From: Bog-257 sp963834135
GTDB taxonomy: Bacteria; Acidobacteriota; Terriglobia; Terriglobales; Acidobacteriaceae
Assembly (NCBI GenBank): GCA_963834135.1
Contig: CAWIAN010000006.1
Location: 62,001 to 126,000, forward strand
Direction of reading: 5' to 3'
Length of the DNA: 64,000 bases
In this document: piece after piece, positions 41,707 to 49,717 of the stretch
Position numbering within the stretch: position 1 is the stretch's first letter
How the letters are laid out: every line of letters begins with the position of its first letter
Made by a program: the position numbers and the translations under genes
The notes under the pieces: generated by a model
What the model was told of the DNA's origin: nothing
Databases searched by the model: none
Seen by the model: the letters and a program-made list of their open reading frames with translations, nothing else

Positions 41707-42849
41707 ATGAAATTCCTACGACCTTTTCTCCTTGGAGTAATCCTCGCCGGCGCCTTCTACTGGTTCACGACGCACCACCAGGGGACGAACCCTCTCGCCG
41801 AAGTCATCTCGCGGCCCACGCATGTTGAACTCAGCGAAGCCGCAGGTCCCGAGAAACTCGACTCCGAAGAACAGAACAACATTGAGGTCTACAAGCGAGT
41901 CATTCCTTCGGTCGTCAACATCACCTCCAAGAGCGTGGCCTACGATTTCTTCTTCGGTCCGGTGCCGCAGGAAGGCCAGGGCTCGGGATTCATCATCGAC
42001 AAGGAAGGCCACATCCTGACGAACTACCACGTTGTCGGAGACTCGGCGCAGCTGGATGTGACGCTGCACAACAAGAAGACATACCGCGCTACCGTGATCG
42101 GCCGTGACCGCGCGCACGATCTGGCGGTCATCCAGATCAAGGCCCCCGAAGTAGTTGCTGCGACCCTGGGTGAATCCAAGAACCTGCAGGTCGGACAGAA
42201 AGTTTTCGCCATCGGCAATCCGTTCGGCCTATCGGGAACGATGACGCGCGGCATCATCAGCTCGCTGCGTCCCATTCGCAGCCCCGAAGGCGCTTACATC
42301 GAGGAGGCGATCCAGACCGACGCGGCGATCAATCCCGGCAACTCCGGTGGACCGTTGCTCAACTCTCACGGTGAGGTGATTGGCATCAACAGCATGATCG
42401 CCACCGGCGGCTCGAATCAAAGTGCCGGTATCGGCTTTGCAATTCCAATCAACACCGCCAAAGCCGTTCTCAACGATCTGATCACGATGGGCTCGGTCCG
42501 GCGGCCTACCATGGGAATCGTGTCGTTGCCGATCGGTCCCGAGCTGGCGCAGGAGATGGGACTTCCCGCCGACAGCGGCATCCTGATCATCCGGGTGAAT
42601 CCGGGAGGTGCGGCCGATCAGGCGGGCCTGAAGGGCGGTACGGAGAGGGCCTACCTCGGTGGCAGTCCGATCCTGATCGGCGGCGACCTCATCGTCGCCA
42701 TTGATGGCGATCCCGTCAGCGATCAGCAGGACCTGGCGAACGTTATGAACAAACATCGCTCCGGCGACAGAGTCTTCGTCACCATCTACCGCGGCCGACG
42801 CAAGATGAATGTGCCAGTGACGCTGGGCGAGGTCCGCGAGCGGTCATAA
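41707..42849 (+). CDS. HtrA/DegP-like periplasmic serine protease
   Basis: This encodes 380 residues. An N-terminal hydrophobic helix (4-20) anchors or exports the protein. The trypsin-like triad is complete: His108 in ILTNYHVVG, Asp138 in RAHDLAVI and Ser213 in NPGNSGGPLL. One PDZ domain follows (about 275-375, GILIIRVNPGGAADQAGLKGG ... GDLIVAIDGDPV). It degrades or chaperones misfolded envelope proteins. HtrA with a single PDZ resembles the DegS/HtrA-A class. ATG 41707 lies after an AT-rich leader without a strong ribosome site. Confidence 0.94.
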   Translation: MKFLRPFLLGVILAGAFYWFTTHHQGTNPLAEVISRPTHVELSEAAGPEKLDSEEQNNIEVYKRVIPSVVNITSKSVAYDFFFGPVPQEGQGSGFIIDKEGHILTNYHVVGDSAQLDVTLHNKKTYRATVIGRDRAHDLAVIQIKAPEVVAATLGESKNLQVGQKVFAIGNPFGLSGTMTRGIISSLRPIRSPEGAYIEEAIQTDAAINPGNSGGPLLNSHGEVIGINSMIATGGSNQSAGIGFAIPINTAKAVLNDLITMGSVRRPTMGIVSLPIGPELAQEMGLPADSGILIIRVNPGGAADQAGLKGGTERAYLGGSPILIGGDLIVAIDGDPVSDQQDLANVMNKHRSGDRVFVTIYRGRRKMNVPVTLGEVRERS

Positions 42850-42910
42850 GTGATATGTGGGCGGTTCAGGACACGAATTCTTTGCGCTATGCCTGTCTTA
42901 GCAACGTACC

Positions 42911-43162
42911 GTGGCACTTGGAAGGCATTCGAAAGAACATGATAACTTGGCGCGACAAATCGATTTAACGATAGTGGTTTGCGGAATCGTTCTCGCGGCC
43001 TTCGGTCATGCCCAGGCTCTGACCGAACCTACCGACCGTCAGATTACCCTTTACGGCGTCATCAAGGAGATTCACGCCTACGGTCCACCGGGAACCCATT
43101 GCCCCTCCGCTTGGCTCTCAGCTATCATCCTTGGGTATGTACGACGACTTCCAGGCTGCTGA
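42911..43162 (+). CDS. Short secreted hypothetical protein, possibly truncated
   Basis: This encodes 83 residues from GTG 42911. A hydrophobic stretch (LTIVVCGIVLAAFGHAQA) looks like a signal peptide. It is followed by TDRQITLYGVIKEIHAYGPPG, which reads like the start of a conserved secreted domain, but the rest (from about residue 62) does not look protein-like and the frame ends at 43162, overlapping the next gene by 26 bases. This may be a gene broken by a frameshift or deletion near 43097. No good ribosome site is visible. Confidence 0.4.
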   Translation: MALGRHSKEHDNLARQIDLTIVVCGIVLAAFGHAQALTEPTDRQITLYGVIKEIHAYGPPGTHCPSAWLSAIILGYVRRLPGC

Positions 43163-43493
43163 TCGTTGGACCGGGAAACCGGTGCACGTCCGCTATCAGG
43201 CCCTCATCGTTGCTATCGCCACGCGGCATGCCGATGCCATCGACATCAAGTTCCTGGTGGGTGATCGTCCAGTTTGGATTGCCCTTCCGCACGTCGCCTG
43301 GGTGGAATACAACCGGCAGACAGGGAAGGTCATCAGCGATCCTATGGCAGTGCAGATTGCCGGTCACTATTTGAAGTGGGCCATTGAGTCGGGTGAAGAT
43401 AACGGCCGCGAGATGTATGCCCTGACAGTCGAGGAAACACTCGATCAGCTGAAGGCCGTAGTGGACGAAGCGTTCCAACCCACAGCCCGCTGA
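43137..43493 (+). CDS. Hypothetical protein
   Basis: This encodes 118 residues of unrecognised function. The protein is soluble with an alternating beta/alpha feel (YQALIVAIATRHADAIDIKFLVGDRPVWIALPHVAWVEYN) and a C-terminal amphipathic helix (LTVEETLDQLKAVVDEAF). Codon third positions are GC-rich, like neighbouring real genes. A TTG at 43131, six bases before ATG 43137, is an alternative start; neither has a clear ribosome site. It lies between an HtrA-like protease gene and pckA without obvious link to either. Confidence 0.6.
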   Translation: MYDDFQAADRWTGKPVHVRYQALIVAIATRHADAIDIKFLVGDRPVWIALPHVAWVEYNRQTGKVISDPMAVQIAGHYLKWAIESGEDNGREMYALTVEETLDQLKAVVDEAFQPTAR

Positions 43494-43611
43494 CCTCTTC
43501 CCGGCGGGATACTTGCATCTATCCCGGTGAGCTTCTATATTTCTGCGCGGTTTTGGAAGCCAGTTCCAGCTTTCTTAAGTTTTATTTTCGGCTTATTGAA
43601 GGAGCTGTTTT

Positions 43612-45195
43612 ATGTCCTCTGTGCTGCAAACTCCCGAAGTTTCGCAACTGCTCGGACAAAATAACGTTCATCGCAATCTTTACCCTCCACAACTGATCGA
43701 AGCAGCACTGCACCGCGGCGAAGCGGAGCTGGGCTCCCGGGGCTCGCTGGCGGCCGAAACCGGCTCGCGGACCGGCCGCTCACCCAAGGACAAGTTCATC
43801 GTCCGCGATGCGATTACGGAAAACAAGGTGGATTGGGGTTCGGTGAATCAGCCCATTTCGTCCGAAATCTTCGATGCGCTCTACGAGCGCGTGATGGAAT
43901 ACCTTGCGGGCAAAGAGCTCTTTGTTCAGGATCTCTACAGTGGCGCCGATCCGCAATACCGGCTGCCGGTTCAGTTCATCAACGAATATGCCTGGCACAA
44001 TCTGTTCGTACGCCAACTTTTCATTCGTCCCACAGCGCAAGAGCTGAAGAGCCACAAGCCGGAATTCACCATCGTCTGCGCCCCCGGATTTCAGGCCGAT
44101 CCGAAACGAGACCGTACCAACTCCGAAGTTTTCGTGATCTTGAACTTCACCAAGAAGATGGTTCTGATCGGCGGAACGCAATATGCCGGCGAGTTGAAGA
44201 AATCGATCTTCAGCATCATGAATTTTCTGCTGCCCGATCGCAATGTATTCCCCATGCACTGTTCCGCGAATGTCGGAAAAGATAACGTTACGGCGCTGTT
44301 CTTCGGCCTCTCTGGCACAGGGAAGACCACGTTGTCAGCCGATCCCCATCGCCGCCTGATCGGAGATGATGAGCATGGCTGGAGCGCGACCGGCGTCTTC
44401 AACTTTGAGGGCGGTTGCTACGCCAAGTGCATTCACCTTTCGCCTGAGACCGAGCCGCAGATTTATAACGCGCTTGGATTCGGATCGGTGCTGGAGAACG
44501 TGGTGCTCGATCCAATCACGCGAATTCCTGACTACGACGACGACAGCCGGACCGAGAATACCCGCGCCGCCTATCCGGTGGAGTTCATCGAGAACGCCGT
44601 TATTCCGGGCATCGGCGGCCATCCCAAGAACGTGGTCTTTCTGACCGCGGATGCTTTTGGCGTGCTGCCTCCCGTATCGAAGCTCACAACCGAGCAGGCG
44701 ATGTTCCACTTCATGTCGGGCTACACGGCCAAGGTTGCGGGTACAGAAGCGGGAGTTACTGAACCACAGGCGACGTTTTCGACCTGCTTCGGCGCGCCGT
44801 TTATGCCTCTGGCGCCCAAGGTCTACGCGGAGATGCTCGGCCGCCGTCTGCGCGAACACCGGGCGCAATGCTGGCTGGTGAATACCGGATGGCAGGGTGG
44901 TGGGTACGGAGTCGGCAAGCGCATGAGCCTGCCGTTTACGCGCGCAATGGTCGATGCCCTGGTTGAGGGCAAGCTGGCGAATGTGGAGTATGAGGTCGAG
45001 CCGGCATTCGGCTTCAGCATTCCGAAGTCGTGCCCGGGCGTGCCCTCGGAACTACTGGCGCCCCGCAACTCGTGGAAGGACAAGGCTGCCTACGACAAGA
45101 TGGCAGCTGATCTCGCGGCGCGCTTTGCCAAGAATTTCGAGAAATTCGACGCCCCGGCCGAGATAAAAACGGCCGGACCGAAACCGGTAAAGTAA
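43612..45195 (+). CDS. pckA: Phosphoenolpyruvate carboxykinase (ATP)
   Basis: This encodes 527 residues. It converts oxaloacetate and ATP to phosphoenolpyruvate, the entry to gluconeogenesis. The ATP-type signatures are the TGRSPKDKFIVRD segment near residue 55, KSIFSIMNFLLPDRNVFPMHCSAN, the kinase P-loop GLSGTGKTTLS (232-242), GDDEHGWS (metal/nucleotide site) and NFEGGCYAKCI. The C-terminal region has FTRAMVDALVEG. The length is typical. AAGGAG lies seven to eight bases before ATG 43612. An intrinsic terminator follows the stop. Confidence 0.97.
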   Translation: MSSVLQTPEVSQLLGQNNVHRNLYPPQLIEAALHRGEAELGSRGSLAAETGSRTGRSPKDKFIVRDAITENKVDWGSVNQPISSEIFDALYERVMEYLAGKELFVQDLYSGADPQYRLPVQFINEYAWHNLFVRQLFIRPTAQELKSHKPEFTIVCAPGFQADPKRDRTNSEVFVILNFTKKMVLIGGTQYAGELKKSIFSIMNFLLPDRNVFPMHCSANVGKDNVTALFFGLSGTGKTTLSADPHRRLIGDDEHGWSATGVFNFEGGCYAKCIHLSPETEPQIYNALGFGSVLENVVLDPITRIPDYDDDSRTENTRAAYPVEFIENAVIPGIGGHPKNVVFLTADAFGVLPPVSKLTTEQAMFHFMSGYTAKVAGTEAGVTEPQATFSTCFGAPFMPLAPKVYAEMLGRRLREHRAQCWLVNTGWQGGGYGVGKRMSLPFTRAMVDALVEGKLANVEYEVEPAFGFSIPKSCPGVPSELLAPRNSWKDKAAYDKMAADLAARFAKNFEKFDAPAEIKTAGPKPVK

Positions 45196-45218
45196 GTCTT
45201 ACAAACAGGGAGTCATGC

Positions 45219-45253
45219 AATGTGGCATAGCCAAGCCTGTGCCATTTTCTTTT
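45219..45253 (+). terminator. Rho-independent terminator of pckA
   Basis: TGGCATAG-CCAAGC-CTGTGCCA forms an 8-bp stem with one G-U pair, followed directly by TTTTCTTTT. It lies 27 bases after the pckA stop. Confidence 0.85.
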
Positions 45254-45325
45254 GTCCGCTTTGTCCTTGCGCGCGTTAGCAGTAATCCTACGAAGTTATT
45301 ATCGCGAACGCAGAAAGATCCACTC

Positions 45326-45465
45326 CATAAAGTTGTCATCACGAGCGGAGAGCAGTCATCTCCCCATGAACTTGTCATCACGAGCGAAGCGAGGGATCTG
45401 CTTTTCGCCTCGGCGCGACGATAGCCGCCCCATCGCTTCGCTCGTGACGACAAGCAGGAGTAAGA
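45326..45465. repeat. Repeat cluster of 'tcatcacgagcgaagcgagggatc' type
   Basis: Two direct copies start GTTGTCATCACGAGCGGAG (near 45331) and CTTGTCATCACGAGCGAAG (near 45373). A third, inverted copy reads CATCGCTTCGCTCGTGACG plus ACAAG (near 45432). The copies could fold into a long stem. This type of unit recurs between genes in acidobacterial genomes in my experience; no mobility gene is present. Confidence 0.65.
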
Positions 45466-45474
45466 TTTCTTTCA

Positions 45475-46134
45475 ATGCCTGTTACCGAAGTACATCTGGA
45501 GCCAGCCAGAAAATCGCGTGCCCTGCAGTGGATTCTCGGAATCCTGGCGGGAATCGTATTGGCCTTGGTCGCGATCGGGGCGGTGCTATGGGCATTCGCT
45601 GGCTTGAGCCTCTATGAAGTCGGCAGCATGCTGCACGGCGGACAGGTTCACATTCGCGTCGACCAGCCGGCCGTCGTCCGCCAGATTCGCGCGTTGGAGC
45701 GAATGGAAACCGCCAGCTACACCATGGACAAGATCATCAGCGGCGAACGCGAGAATCCTGTCTTGCCGAATTTTCTTGCGGGCGATCGCCTGCTGCTGGT
45801 GGCGCACGGCGAAGTCATCGCTGGACTGGACTTGTCGAAACTGCAGCCGGGCGACGTCCAGGTCCACGGCCGCGGCGTAACGATTCACCTGCCGCCAGCC
45901 GAAATCTTCACCACCACGCTCGACAACGCAAAGACGCGAGTCTATTCCCGCGATACCGGCCTGTTCACCTCGCCTGATCCGAACCTGGAAGGCGATGTTC
46001 GCGCCGAAGCCGAGCACCAGCTCGAGGCCGCCGCACTGCAAGACGGCATCCTGAAGACCGCGCAAACCAACGGCAAGCAAACCCTGAACAGCCTCCTCAC
46101 CAGCCTCGGATTTGAGAATGTTGACCTTCGCTGA
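45475..46134 (+). CDS. DUF4230 membrane-anchored protein
   Basis: This encodes 219 residues. One membrane helix near the N-terminus (about 18-44, WILGILAGIVLALVAIGAVLWAF) is followed by a DUF4230-like domain: VVRQIRALERMETASYTMDKIISGE, RLLLVAHGEVIAGLDLSKLQPGDV, VTIHLPPAEIFTTTLDNAKTRVYSRDTGLF, then a helical C-terminus (EAEHQLEAAALQDGILKTAQ). The family's biochemical role is unknown. AGGAG lies 12 bases before ATG 45475. Most of the 46135-46393 stretch downstream holds only a short 'cacttcgctccggtcgagatgg' repeat unit. Confidence 0.85.
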   Translation: MPVTEVHLEPARKSRALQWILGILAGIVLALVAIGAVLWAFAGLSLYEVGSMLHGGQVHIRVDQPAVVRQIRALERMETASYTMDKIISGERENPVLPNFLAGDRLLLVAHGEVIAGLDLSKLQPGDVQVHGRGVTIHLPPAEIFTTTLDNAKTRVYSRDTGLFTSPDPNLEGDVRAEAEHQLEAAALQDGILKTAQTNGKQTLNSLLTSLGFENVDLR

Positions 46135-46393
46135 AGAGCATCGTCGGGTGTGCGGTCCAAGATTCCTCACCTGTCAGGATTTTGCAGTGGATGAGAGGCA
46201 GACTGCCTAATCGGGCGTTGTACGGAAGCGACGGACAACAGGTCTCTCCACTCCACTTCGCTCCGGTCGAGATGGCAACCGTTGATAGTGGTCGACTTTG
46301 AGCTAAGACCAGCCCGTGATTGCGATTTCAAGATGGCCCATTACCGAACCTTACGGGAAAATCGGCGCCCAATTCATCCGCGAAACTCCCGCT

Positions 46394-46431
46394 AAAAAGA
46401 AAAGCCCTCGGCTGTCGAGAGAGCCGAAGGC
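46394..46431 (-). terminator. Rho-independent terminator of the kinase/response-regulator operon
   Basis: On the minus strand, GCCTTCGGCT / AGCCGAGGGC form a 10-bp stem with one mismatch around CTCTCGAC, followed by TTTTCTTTTT. It lies 31 bases after the response-regulator stop. Confidence 0.88.
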
Positions 46432-46462
46432 GAACTGCCTTTGCTAAATGCTAATTGCTGCC

Positions 46463-47857
46463 TTACCCCGCTTGTCGCGGGCGGATGTCGTACTGGCGAA
46501 TCTTGTACAGCAGGGCTTTGTAGCTGATGTTGAGTTTGGTAGCGGCGCGCTTGCGATTCCAGGCTGTCTCTTCCAGCACCTGCGCAATCACTTCCATCTC
46601 GGCGCCGTTCTTCAGGTTGCGCACCATCTCCTTCAGATCGGGCTGCTGTTGCGCCTTTTTCTCTTCCATGGAAACGACAGTTCCGGGCTCGGTGCCGCGC
46701 GAGGTACCGCGTTGCAGCTCCGAGATGGCAACAGTTTCGTCGCCTAAAACCAGGAAGCGTTTCACGAAGTTTTCCAGTTCGCGAATGTTGCCGGGCCAGG
46801 GATAGTTTTCGCAGGCTTCCAATAGACGCTGCGAAAGACTGATCGGCGCGCAGGCATAGCGGTCGGCGAGCTGGATCATGAAGTGCCGCAGCATCATCGG
46901 AATCTCTTCCTTGCGCTCGCGCAGCGACGGCATCCTCAAGACGAAGCTGTTCAGGCGGTAATAGAGATCCTCGCGGAAAGTTTTCTGCGCAATGGCTTGC
47001 GGCATGTTGATGTTGGTCGCAGCCAACACGCGAACATCGACTTGCACGGTGTGGCGTCCGCCGAGACGGGAGAACTGTCCGTCCTGCAGAACCTGAAGCA
47101 GCTTGGCCTGCAGCGCGGGCGACATTTCGCCGATTTCGTCGAGCAACAGCGTGCCCTTGTTGCACAGCTCGAACTTGCCGGGCTTGGCTTTGTTGGCTCC
47201 GGTAAAGGCGCCGGGCTCGTAGCCGAATAGTTCGCTCTCCAACAGCTCGCTCGGCACAGCGGCGCAATTGACCTTCAGGAACGTACGGTGCGCGCGATCG
47301 GAGTACTTGTGGATGAGGTGAGCCAGTACTTCCTTGCCGGTTCCGCTTTCGCCCAGCACAAGCACAGGGAAATCGAACTTCGCCACCTGCATGGCGTGTC
47401 CGCGAAGCTGACGCATCTGCGGTGTGGCGGAGAAGAAGTAAACGCCCTGGCTGACTTCGATGGCTTCGCCCGCGCCGGGCGCGGCGGGATCGGTGTTCTC
47501 CAGACAGAAACGTAAGACCTCGTCCATTTCTTCTTTCTGGACGGGTTTGGAAAGGTAATCTTGAGCGCCGAGACGCATAGCCTGCGCAACTTTGCGGGTG
47601 TCGCGCACGCAGGACAACATGACGACTTTAGTCGAAGGACGGGTCTCGCGGATGCGCTGGAGCGTTTCAAGCCCATCGGCTCCGGGCATCACCATGTCGA
47701 GTAGAACCAGGTCCGGACTGTCGCGTTGCACCTTCTCTACAGCTTCGAGGCCATTCGAGGCGGTCGTAACCCGGTATGAGTCCAACTCCAGAACCGTCTG
47801 GAGGTACCGCAGCATACTAGGTTCGTCGTCCACCACAAGGATGTGGCCAGTGCTCAT
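46463..47857 (-). CDS. Sigma-54-dependent NtrC-family response regulator
   Basis: This encodes 464 residues. The receiver domain (1-120, acidic pair 10-11, phospho-acceptor Asp54, conserved Lys in YLSKPVQKEEM) is followed by an AAA+ domain with Walker A GESGTGKE, intact sigma-54 loop GAFTGA, and Walker B LLLDEIGEM. A C-terminal Fis-type helix-turn-helix reads NRKRAATKLNISYKALLYKIRQY. Its start overlaps the stop of the histidine kinase gene by four bases, so the pair is translationally coupled. The regulator should activate RpoN promoters; the nearby sigma-54 promoter at 49658 and the one at 5599 are candidates. The DNA-binding helix is similar to that of the activator at 49718. Confidence 0.95.
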   Translation of the reverse strand: MSTGHILVVDDEPSMLRYLQTVLELDSYRVTTASNGLEAVEKVQRDSPDLVLLDMVMPGADGLETLQRIRETRPSTKVVMLSCVRDTRKVAQAMRLGAQDYLSKPVQKEEMDEVLRFCLENTDPAAPGAGEAIEVSQGVYFFSATPQMRQLRGHAMQVAKFDFPVLVLGESGTGKEVLAHLIHKYSDRAHRTFLKVNCAAVPSELLESELFGYEPGAFTGANKAKPGKFELCNKGTLLLDEIGEMSPALQAKLLQVLQDGQFSRLGGRHTVQVDVRVLAATNINMPQAIAQKTFREDLYYRLNSFVLRMPSLRERKEEIPMMLRHFMIQLADRYACAPISLSQRLLEACENYPWPGNIRELENFVKRFLVLGDETVAISELQRGTSRGTEPGTVVSMEEKKAQQQPDLKEMVRNLKNGAEMEVIAQVLEETAWNRKRAATKLNISYKALLYKIRQYDIRPRQAG

Positions 47858-48792
47858 TGCTCCTCCGCAACGCGTTTTGGCTGGGGGTTAAGTAATACCA
47901 GGAAAGAGAACTTGCTGCCTGTGCCGGGTTCACTCTCGACCCAGACTTTGCCGCCAGCCGATTGCACCAGTCGGCGCGCAATGGCCAGCCCCAAGCCGTA
48001 GCCTTCGGCGCGTGTGCCTTGCGACGTCAGACGGAAATACTCTTCGAAGATTTCTTGCTGGAATTCAGGTGCGATTCCCGGACCGGTGTCGGAAACCGAA
48101 ATGCGGCAGCAATTGGGACCAATCACCCGCTCTTTGCGGCGCTCCACCAAAGGAGGCCGCGCCACTGTTCGCCGCTCCCAGAAATACGGCTCGACATGCA
48201 GCCATACCGTGCCCGAAGAGGGCGTGTACTTCATCGCATTGTCGAGCAGGTTCGAAACCACGTGCTGCACTTTGTAGTAGTCGAACGGAAACTGCTCCAG
48301 CTTCTCGTTGGGCAGGAAGTAAAACGCGATTGCCTTGTCGTGAAAGCGCTGCGCCCAAACCTCGGCGATCTCGCGGATGCAGTCGTTGATGCTGCCCAAC
48401 TCGTAATGCATTTCGAGCCGATCGACCTTCAGCGACGTGTAGGTCAACAGGTTCTGGATGAAGTTCGACAGGCGAACGCCGTTGGCCTGCATCTCGGTCA
48501 GCACTTCGATTTGGCGAGGGCTCAATGGACCGAGTTTTTCAGTCAGAAGCAGGTGGAGATACCCCCCCATGATGGCTAACGGTGTCTTGAGTTCGTGGGC
48601 GGCGGAGGCCAGTGCATCCCGGCAGCAGCTACAGTGCTCTTCCGTAACAACTTCGAGCTTCTGCCGCGCCGGCGACATCTTGGCTGGTTGCATCTGGACG
48701 ACCCCTTTTGCGTTCCGAGTGGCGGGGAGAGACTCCTCCGCGCCCTCAGGAAAAATCCCCGACCTTTGTTCCACAGGCATACTCTCGACCAA
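47854..48792 (-). CDS. Soluble sensor histidine kinase
   Basis: About 312 residues with no membrane helix and no recognised sensor domain. The dimerisation/phosphoacceptor domain contains SAAHELKTPLAIMGGYLH (phosphorylated His66). The ATPase part has the N box NLLDNAMKYTP, G1 SDTGPGIAP, F box IFEEYFRL and G2 EGYGLGLAIARRLV. Directly before the His box is a cysteine cluster, EEHCSCCRDAL (Cys54, 56 and 57), an unusual place that could sense redox or metal. The frame begins at TTG 48792; ATG 48780 is an alternative start. It phosphorylates the coupled regulator. A sigma-70 promoter lies upstream at 48866-48893. Confidence 0.92.
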   Translation of the reverse strand: MVESMPVEQRSGIFPEGAEESLPATRNAKGVVQMQPAKMSPARQKLEVVTEEHCSCCRDALASAAHELKTPLAIMGGYLHLLLTEKLGPLSPRQIEVLTEMQANGVRLSNFIQNLLTYTSLKVDRLEMHYELGSINDCIREIAEVWAQRFHDKAIAFYFLPNEKLEQFPFDYYKVQHVVSNLLDNAMKYTPSSGTVWLHVEPYFWERRTVARPPLVERRKERVIGPNCCRISVSDTGPGIAPEFQQEIFEEYFRLTSQGTRAEGYGLGLAIARRLVQSAGGKVWVESEPGTGSKFSFLVLLNPQPKRVAEEQ

Positions 48793-48865
48793 AGTGAGCC
48801 TTAGGTTTAGCCAGTTGCCGATCCTCGGGAAAATAGAGCGGAAGCACTCTACAGGGGGAGAACTG

Positions 48866-48893
48866 ATCTTACCGCAAACCCATGTATTGTCAA
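48866..48893 (-). promoter_or_regulatory. Sigma-70-type promoter of the kinase/response-regulator operon
   Basis: On the minus strand there is a consensus TTGACA (48893-48888), a 16-base spacer and TAAGAT (48871-48866). Transcription would start near 48858, about 65-80 bases before the kinase start. Confidence 0.65.
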
Positions 48894-49125
48894 CGCCAAA
48901 CTAATGAAAATTCGGGCAAATTGGCGGAGCAGGTTCTCTTTTCGGAACCCATTTTTCTCCTCAAAATCGAGCATTCCTCTTCTCCCAAACCGCAAGAGAT
49001 TGCATCCCTGCCCATTGGAACAGCACTATCACGGTCATTGTATGTGTAACAAATAAAAAGTGGTTGTCCATTTCTTCGATTTGGTTATCGATGTGCGTAA
49101 CTTAACAGCATTGTAGGAGATTGCA

Positions 49126-49500
49126 GTGCGACGAACCGTATCCGTTGCCGAGCGCCGCGGCTGGGAGCGGCTTCCCATCTCCATACCCTTTTTCGTCCGC
49201 GGAACCTCGGCGTCCGGTGAAGAATTCCTCGAGTTTGCCACTGCGTTGAACCTCTCTGCTGGTGGAGTCCTCCTCGCCGCCCGGCGTTATATGGATCCCG
49301 GCACCCAACTATCGCTCGAGATTCCCGTAGCGTTGGCGAACAAAGCGCAATTGCCGCGCTCCGTCTCGATGATGCAGGCAACAGTGTTGCGCTGCACTGC
49401 CGACCGCCAGTACTTCCTCCTGGGATTACAGTTCCGTGAACCCCTCCTCGCGCAACAGACTGGATTGGAATTCGGCAAGGTGCGAGCGCAGGGAAAGTGA
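49126..49500 (+). CDS. PilZ-domain protein
   Basis: This encodes 124 residues forming essentially one PilZ domain. The c-di-GMP motif RxxxR appears in ERRGWERLPI, and the second motif in ALNLSAGGVLL (N-x-S-x2-G). Strands PGTQLSLEIPV and ATVLRCTADRQYFLLGLQF complete the barrel. PilZ proteins bind cyclic di-GMP and adjust motility or exopolysaccharide production. GTG 49126 has AGGAG six bases upstream. It lies upstream of the sigma-54 activator and the exopolysaccharide operon on the same strand, which suggests c-di-GMP control of that operon. Confidence 0.9.
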   Translation: MRRTVSVAERRGWERLPISIPFFVRGTSASGEEFLEFATALNLSAGGVLLAARRYMDPGTQLSLEIPVALANKAQLPRSVSMMQATVLRCTADRQYFLLGLQFREPLLAQQTGLEFGKVRAQGK

Positions 49501-49510
49501 GTTCCCCATA

Positions 49511-49526
49511 GTGAAAATGTTTTCAC
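49511..49526. promoter_or_regulatory. Perfect palindrome, candidate enhancer site for a sigma-54 activator
   Basis: GTGAAAA-TG-TTTTCAC is a perfect 7-bp dyad, 11 bases after the PilZ stop and about 130 bases upstream of the sigma-54 -24 element at 49658. The distance and symmetry suit an upstream activating sequence. A weak hairpin terminator for the PilZ gene is the alternative, since ACACTTTT follows. Confidence 0.55.
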
Positions 49527-49657
49527 ACTTTTGAGCGAAAAACCGTGCTCTCGGAAGCGTTTTGAGCCTTCGGGTTGCCTGCCGTTTGCACATTTTTTAA
49601 TTTTAGAAACAGCAACTTACGCCAATTATGCGCATTATTTTGCGATGTGCAGGAACT

Positions 49658-49673
49658 TGGCGCAAGAAATGCA
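49658..49673 (+). promoter_or_regulatory. Sigma-54 promoter of the exopolysaccharide-locus activator
   Basis: TGGCGCAAGAAATGCA keeps the invariant -24 GG and -12 GC at correct spacing and matches TGGCRC-N5-TTGCW except for one base in the -12 T pair. Transcription would start near 49685, ahead of ATG 49718. It implies RpoN control, and perhaps autoregulation, of the activator gene and the operon behind it. Confidence 0.65.
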
Positions 49674-49717
49674 ATTCATTTCCCCGGTTCTTCCCGAAAG
49701 GCAATCCTGAGGACGCG

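Noticed and set aside
45215..45474. Small open frames over the repeat cluster after pckA
   Set aside because: They read through a terminator and a three-copy nucleotide repeat; the apparent coding is a by-product of the repeat.
46392..47267. Long open frame of 291 codons on the minus strand
   Set aside because: It lies inside the response-regulator gene in another frame, has skewed Arg/Ala/His composition and no recognisable domain.
49628..49717. Longer N-terminus of the sigma-54 activator at 49718
   Set aside because: The sigma-54 promoter at 49658 lies inside this extension, and the added residues are Arg/Phe-rich with no domain match.
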